Source: Anopheles merus | Taxonomy: Eukaryota; Arthropoda; Insecta; Diptera; Culicidae | Length of the DNA stretch: 64,000 nt | Direction: 5' to 3' | Assembly (NCBI RefSeq): GCF_017562075.2 | Contig: NC_054084.1 | Coordinates: 7,234,001 to 7,298,000 of the forward strand | Shown: positions 59,304-64,000 of the stretch, one piece after another | Layout: each line of letters begins with the position of its first letter | Position numbering within the stretch: position 1 is the stretch's first letter | Position numbers and translations under genes: made by a program | The notes under the pieces: model-generated | Database searches by the model: none | Told to the model about the DNA's origin: nothing | The model's input: the letters and a program-made list of their open reading frames with translations, nothing else

Positions 59304-60013
59304 TGGGTGTTGTTTCATCACTTTCCACTCTGCGAGGCTGTGATGATATTAAGCAGAGTTTGCACGCGAGAACTAGAAGATTCATGTCCGATCTTCACGG
59401 ACGAATGGTCTTCCGCAATTGACCTAGTTTTACTGTGCCTCCTGTCTTCTAACCTGTTACGGCCCTCTGACGTTATCTTGGCAAAGGAGCGATGGCTTAC
59501 TGTAATTTGTTCACCGCTTCCGGTGGATAGTCAATAGATAGCCATCTACACTACACGCACGTTGTGGGCAAACTGAGCGCAAGATTGCGTAACTTATCAT
59601 GTAAGCGGTCGAAGGAGATGTCGCTGCAGATAGCGCAGCAGCGGAGAAGCATTGTAATTATCTGTTGGGGTTTATGCCTATACTGCTGCTCACCACCGTA
59701 CAACATGGGACATTACCAGGCACACTGCCGCGCTTACTTATGTGTCTGTGCTCTTCCTCTTGCTGCAAACGATCTCTCCCAGCGTTGATGAGCAATGAGA
59801 AGCGGACAGGCCGGTAGATAGTTGCAATTATTAGTATCCCTATCCCATGCTGCACCAGTTTTCGCTTCGCTCGGGACTGGCGCCTAATGTCCGCACGGCA
59901 AATGGTCAGTGGTTGTAATGGACCGTTTGTACGTAGCTCTTCGAGAGCTCCAATTTAGCACCCAGTTATGTGGTGGGTCCCTCGAGAAGGAAGTGCTGCA
60001 CAACCCTCGCTCA

Positions 60014-60026
60014 GGTTCGTCGCTTA
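60014..60026 (+). promoter_or_regulatory. Dispersed word, 12/13, forward
   Basis: GGTTCGTCGCTTA, preceded by CTCA. The same terminal A is seen at 55175 and 61064. Confidence 0.6.
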
Positions 60027-60679
60027 CTCGAACGCAACTGGTTGGTCAAACGAGCGCGTAGACACGCGGTGGCAGGTAATACATTCCAAACGGTGTACAT
60101 CATCACCTCCAGCTGTCAGGAGGATCTCCGGAGGTACGGTTGTGGGCGAAATCGAAGGGAGCGGGGAGTTCGTTAGCAGCAATGCTGCGCTGACTAAAAG
60201 GGAGCTTCAATTTCATAAATCATGAAGAGCGTCGTTACTGACGCCATATAGCGCTGGCAGTAGTACCGTGGCAGCGGTGTCACGTACGAGCGGTTTGCTG
60301 ACGCTGATGATGTGATGCCGCCGCCATCACCAGCTGAAGGTAATGAGACGTGTGGTAGTAGCAGACTCTAGCGCGCTAGAAGATCGAGCGATATTGATAC
60401 GATGTGTGGCTTTCCTTGTGGCGCGTTTCCCACCCCAAACGACCGGGAAAGGAGTCCGCACCATCTCCGATAAGTAACAGCGACGAAGCGCAACAAAAAA
60501 AAAACAACTCCCTGTGAGAGTGTGTTCTTTCGTGTAAGTGTGAGAAAAAAGGAACCTTATCTTCATCGTACGTAGTTTGCGGCGCAGTGCGCACCAAACT
60601 GTCATTCGTTGCCGGCGTCGGCAGCCCCCCACCAAGCAGTGTGCCAATATATCGTCAATCAGACCGGCGGCAGATCATC

Positions 60680-60682
<3 letters not shown>
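60027..60682. other. Non-coding interval
   Basis: No exon signals beyond a GTAAGT at about 60534. It ends at the long CT tract. Confidence 0.4.

Positions 60683-60743
<61 letters not shown>
60683..60743. repeat. (CT)n microsatellite, 61 bp
   Basis: The longest simple tract in the window, with GA on the minus strand. It lies about 200 bp before a CTCF-like sequence. Confidence 0.95.
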
Positions 60744-60745
<2 letters not shown>

Positions 60746-60941
60746 GGGGTAGCTTCACTTCTAATTATTAGCGCTTCATCGCTGACAGCCGAACGACGGC
60801 CGAAAGACGAAGACGATTACCACACATTTTTGCACCCATCGGGTTGGTTTGGTTCGCGTTGGCTGCTCTCGGGCTCTAACGCCCGGCAAAGCAAAGCATC
60901 CTTCGCAATTGGAAGACAATTAAAATGCCTTCTCTCCGCTG

Positions 60942-60955
60942 CCACCAGGCGGCGG
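60942..60955 (+). promoter_or_regulatory. CTCF-like sequence (forward)
   Basis: CCACCAGGCGGCGG preceded by G: matches the CCASYAGRKGGCGC type core at all but two positions and the site at 56347 at all but one. Confidence 0.33.
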
Positions 60956-61063
60956 AGGTGTGGAGAGTGCATTTGCCTTTCCCTCCATCTCGCTTGCTCG
61001 TTCGCATGTTTGTGTGTCTCTAGCTACCCCGATATGACGAGATTGATAAGAGCGTTGGGAGCT

Positions 61064-61076
61064 TAAGCAACGAACC
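61064..61076 (-). promoter_or_regulatory. Degenerate copy of dispersed word (11/13)
   Basis: TAAGCAACGAACC on the plus strand, i.e. GGTTCGTTGCTTA. It lies 109 bp from the CTCF-like site. Confidence 0.4.
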
Positions 61077-62419
61077 TCTCTACATTGCCTGCTGCTCTGC
61101 TCGACCGAGAGTGAAAATTCCATCACGTGGTTTTCACGAGCTGATCACGAGCAGAGGGAGGGGAGGAGAGCCTGAGACTTAGCAGGCGATAATCATCTAC
61201 GACAAATGTGTAAAACGTTTCCACCATTGGCGCATGAAGCACACACAAACACTGGTCGGAGCGGTGTTCGGAATCCGCCAGGGGTTGGGTTTTCGCGTAG
61301 CAATGTGTAATTATCGTCAAACAACATCATTTGGCGAGTAACAGGGCGTGCTTAGGATTAAGGCCTGTCACCCAAGCAGCAATGAAGTTGCATTGCTTGA
61401 AGGGGGGGAAAAAAGGAAAGGAAATTAATGTTTTCATCGTTGGTGCAACATTGATAAATGATGTTGAGTTCAAAAGCTTGTTTGATTAAATATAAAATTT
61501 TGCTTTATGTTACTATCTCCCAACAACGTACCAATTAGTCATAAATAAGCCCTTATTTGTGTGGATTCACTCGTTTCGGAGAGCCATTTTTAGACCAAAA
61601 CGCTCTCCATTACCTCGCAATTGAACGGTCATAAATTATTCATACAAACTAGCGGCCAGCATGCGCGGGAAGTATTCCTGGAAGTATGCGTTTTGATGAA
61701 CTGCCCGCTAGCTTTTGCTTTTAAGCACGGCAAGATCCTGATTCCAAATTGAGCAGAAAATCTCAAGTAAACGTACGAACGATCTCCTGCACTCTGAACC
61801 ACGGTGTGGCTCTCCAGCTTTTGGAGCGCAGCCTCGGAGCGGAGGATGCTCGACTTTCCCTTCCTCCACGTCCGCAAAAGGGAAAGGAAGCCACGCTGTC
61901 ATCCCGTGTTCGTGCCAAAATCATCGCACATTTTTCACCACTCAACAGTACCACCACGGCCGTTTGCAGAAAAATGGACATCAATGCAGCCCCCAAAAAG
62001 TCGTGCTACATTTTTTACTTCCCTCTTCTGTGCGCGAGCGCGCGCACCGTTAATAGAGGAATGTCACCGCGCTGAACATGAATATGCTCTCACCGCATTC
62101 CAGTGGCGATTCCATGCTCCAGATCCTCCCCCCCCCCTCCGTTTTGCCCCAATTTTTGCAACACGCTCTGCACACGCTGCACGCATTTTCGGGAGGGGGG
62201 AAAAAGTGCAACCAACCACCCCATTGCTAGCCGTTGCTACCGAAGCGATGAAGCAAAGCATCACCTACTGTTAAGAACGGCTCCAAAGGAAGTGCACGAA
62301 GGCGGCACATTAAATCCATTATCGTCACCGTCTGTGTTTGTGTGTGTTGGACAGTGGTCCGTTTTCTCTTTCACGCTGCTAGCCACACATTGAGTGACGG
62401 CGGGTGAAAGATGGCTCGC
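61077..62419. other. Non-coding interval
   Basis: An AT-rich part lies at 61430-61650, then GC-rich DNA with overlapping open frames on both strands up to 156 codons and no recognisable content. Confidence 0.4.
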
Positions 62420-62432
62420 CAGGCGACGAACC
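62420..62432 (-). promoter_or_regulatory. Dispersed word, 12/13, reverse
   Basis: CAGGCGACGAACC; forward GGTTCGTCGCCTG, the same variant as at 46258. Confidence 0.6.
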
Positions 62433-62539
62433 TCCCCGCAAGCCGAAAGTGTGAACCGATTTTCATGCCTCACGATTCCGATCCCGGAACGATTGAGTCC
62501 GGAAACGGACCTGATGGTGGTTCGTACACAGTGTTGTGT

Positions 62540-62639
62540 NNNNNNNNNNNNNNNNNNNNNNNNNNNNNNNNNNNNNNNNNNNNNNNNNNNNNNNNNNNNN
62601 NNNNNNNNNNNNNNNNNNNNNNNNNNNNNNNNNNNNNNN
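62540..62639. other. Assembly gap (100 N)
   Basis: Exactly 100 N, the usual placeholder for a gap of unknown size. Frames running across it are meaningless. Confidence 0.99.
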
Positions 62640-64000
62640 CCTTAGAAGCTCTGGGTCTGGGTGTTTAGAAAATGTGGCTTGCACGCTGCCAAAGCGAAGA
62701 GGAAGAGGAAGAAGTAGTGCGCATCGAACGCACACGACACGATCCGTGAAAGTGGTTCATTTATCTGTAATTTAATTCCCTGCCTGCAGTCGGCCGCAAA
62801 CATCGGCAAGCGATCGCATCTCGCTCGACTCGTGGCTCCGTGGAGCCCGTGGAACCGGGTCCCGGTGGACGGTGAGCGGACGACACGATGAATTACGAAA
62901 TATTTTACAGAATCGAAATTAATAAATATTCACCACCCGCTCACGACGAACGGCGCAAGCGTTGGAAGATCGTCGTCTCCGTCGTCTTGGCCGTTGTCGG
63001 GGATATCTGATCGGTCTCGACCGCCGCTAACACGATCATGTGAGATGTTTCGATTTATAATTGTAATTAAATTAGAAATGCATAACAAAGCACGATGGGG
63101 AAGAAAGAGAAGCAGCGAGCGATTAGGTGCATTCCTTGGAGGATGGTGGAGCGAAGGAGTTTTGCATCGCGACGGTTTAAATAAAATGTACTTGTTTTGC
63201 ATCTTTTCGTTGATGTTGGAGCTATTTCCTCCCCCTCCAGCAAGGTTTTTCGAAGCCATTTTCCGCGGAGGTTTGTGTTCCGGGTGAAATGGAACGATTA
63301 AAATAGTTGATCCAACGAGTGCGAACGTGCGACGCAATGTGCTTACTGGCTTGAGGGAAGAATTTCTGTGGAACGTAAAAAAAGTTGATCAATTTCATCA
63401 GTGGCTGAGTAGTGCGAAAAATGCTTAAGTATTGTAAAATAAAAAAAAATGAAATGGAACGTTAATTTAGTAGTTTGATTTCATTCCTGTGCTTGACATC
63501 TAGTAAGCTTTTTTGTTCTTATTTGAAAATGTTCACTGGAAATTGAAGTTGTCAACCCCTGACATGAAAACAAACACACTGTTTTGCATGGCGCACAGAT
63601 CGAAGGGACAGTCAACCGTTTGGCGAACACTAATTAAAATTGAATGCATTCAAACATTGCTTGCGATCTTCCGTTTTTTTTTTGCCGTCCGCTTCCCGCA
63701 GCAAAGGCGCAAAGAAAACTCTTCCTGCGATTTCGATTTGATTTGTAGGTACGATCTAGTTCAGCGTATTTTTCCGCCCACCGCACGGAGCAGGGAAGGC
63801 TGTCGGTATGCCCTAGCTCATCCACGTGCCCGCGATGTGCAATTGTGCGCCCCGATTTCACCGCGGATAGAACCGAGCAATAAATAACTAACCACCGATA
63901 GAGGCGCATCGCGCTCCGTGTACGTGTGAATCGGCGTTGGTGGTTTGGCATGGGGTTGGTGATTTGAATGCGAAAAATGTGGTAGTCGCATGTCTCTCCC
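62640..64000. other. Non-coding stretch
   Basis: Mixed composition, AT-rich from about 63300 to 63690. No splice-bounded frame, promoter or RNA gene is seen. Confidence 0.45.

Larger units (their letters stand above)
57924..60013. other. GC-rich stretch with overlapping open frames, no supported gene
   Basis: Between 57938 and 59237 frames of 90-200 codons are open on both strands, sharing the same DNA. Several run through a CA repeat (58581-58602) and triplet repeats (GTC at 59281-59303). None shows a domain or splice context that singles it out. Confidence 0.4.

Noticed and set aside
62394..62775. Frames spanning the run of N
   Set aside because: They consist mostly of unknown residues across the assembly gap.
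1..64000. tRNA, rRNA, snRNA and known insect microRNA genes, CRISPR arrays, intact transposons or viral insertions
   Set aside because: I looked for B-box sequences with matching stems, common microRNA mature sequences, terminal inverted repeats and reverse-transcriptase-like frames by eye and found none. GGTTCGAAG-type words at 13462, 38638 and 52089 are not in a tRNA-like context.

Overview
This 64-kb window looks like non-coding or sparsely genic DNA from a dipteran, most likely an anopheline mosquito. That reading is an inference from composition, not homology: GC content near one half, many short CA/GT, CT/GA and CTG/CAG microsatellites, 55-90 bp intron-like structures with GTRAG donors, few recognisable transposon remains, and a conventional 100-N scaffold gap. 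Nothing suggests a bacterium, virus or organelle. I recognise no protein domain, no tRNA, rRNA or known microRNA, and no intact transposon. Open frames of 60-350 codons occur on both strands, but they are mostly what stop-poor GC-rich DNA yields by chance, so coding calls here carry low confidence.

Layout. 1-8 kb: mixed-composition DNA with short triplet repeats and an AT-rich patch (2.6-3.2 kb) containing two adjacent minus-strand open frames and a 9-bp hairpin. 8-11.7 kb: an 80-bp exon-like block with good splice signals, an inverted CTG/CAG tract and a CA repeat. 11.7-25 kb: a minus-strand ORF of 330 codons from its first ATG, an AT-rich island, long CT and GT microsatellites, and the first cluster of a dispersed 13-bp word. 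25-41 kb: mostly featureless, with AT-rich islands and a 27-base poly-G. 41.8-43.5 kb: an exon-like block, a GA-rich stretch, a TATA box, a 5' splice site, and an exon with a 65-bp intron. 46-52.1 kb: six same-orientation copies of the word running into a GC-rich, stop-poor island that resembles a promoter and first exon, followed by a candidate terminal exon. 55-64 kb: GC-rich DNA with a 263-codon ORF, an 85-bp intron-like segment, two CTCF-like sequences, a 61-bp CT tract and the assembly gap.

The strongest signal is a dispersed word, GGTTCGTCGCTTG. It occurs exactly 7 times, with one mismatch 8 more times, and with two mismatches at least 4 more times, in both orientations. About 0.002 exact copies are expected by chance in 64 kb on two strands. 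Similarity ends at the word's borders (apart from a purine just upstream), which fits a protein-binding site better than a transposon fragment. I do not recognise it as a named motif. The simplest working picture is a long intergenic or intronic regulatory region with dispersed sites for an unidentified sequence-specific factor and one GC-rich promoter near 50-51 kb.
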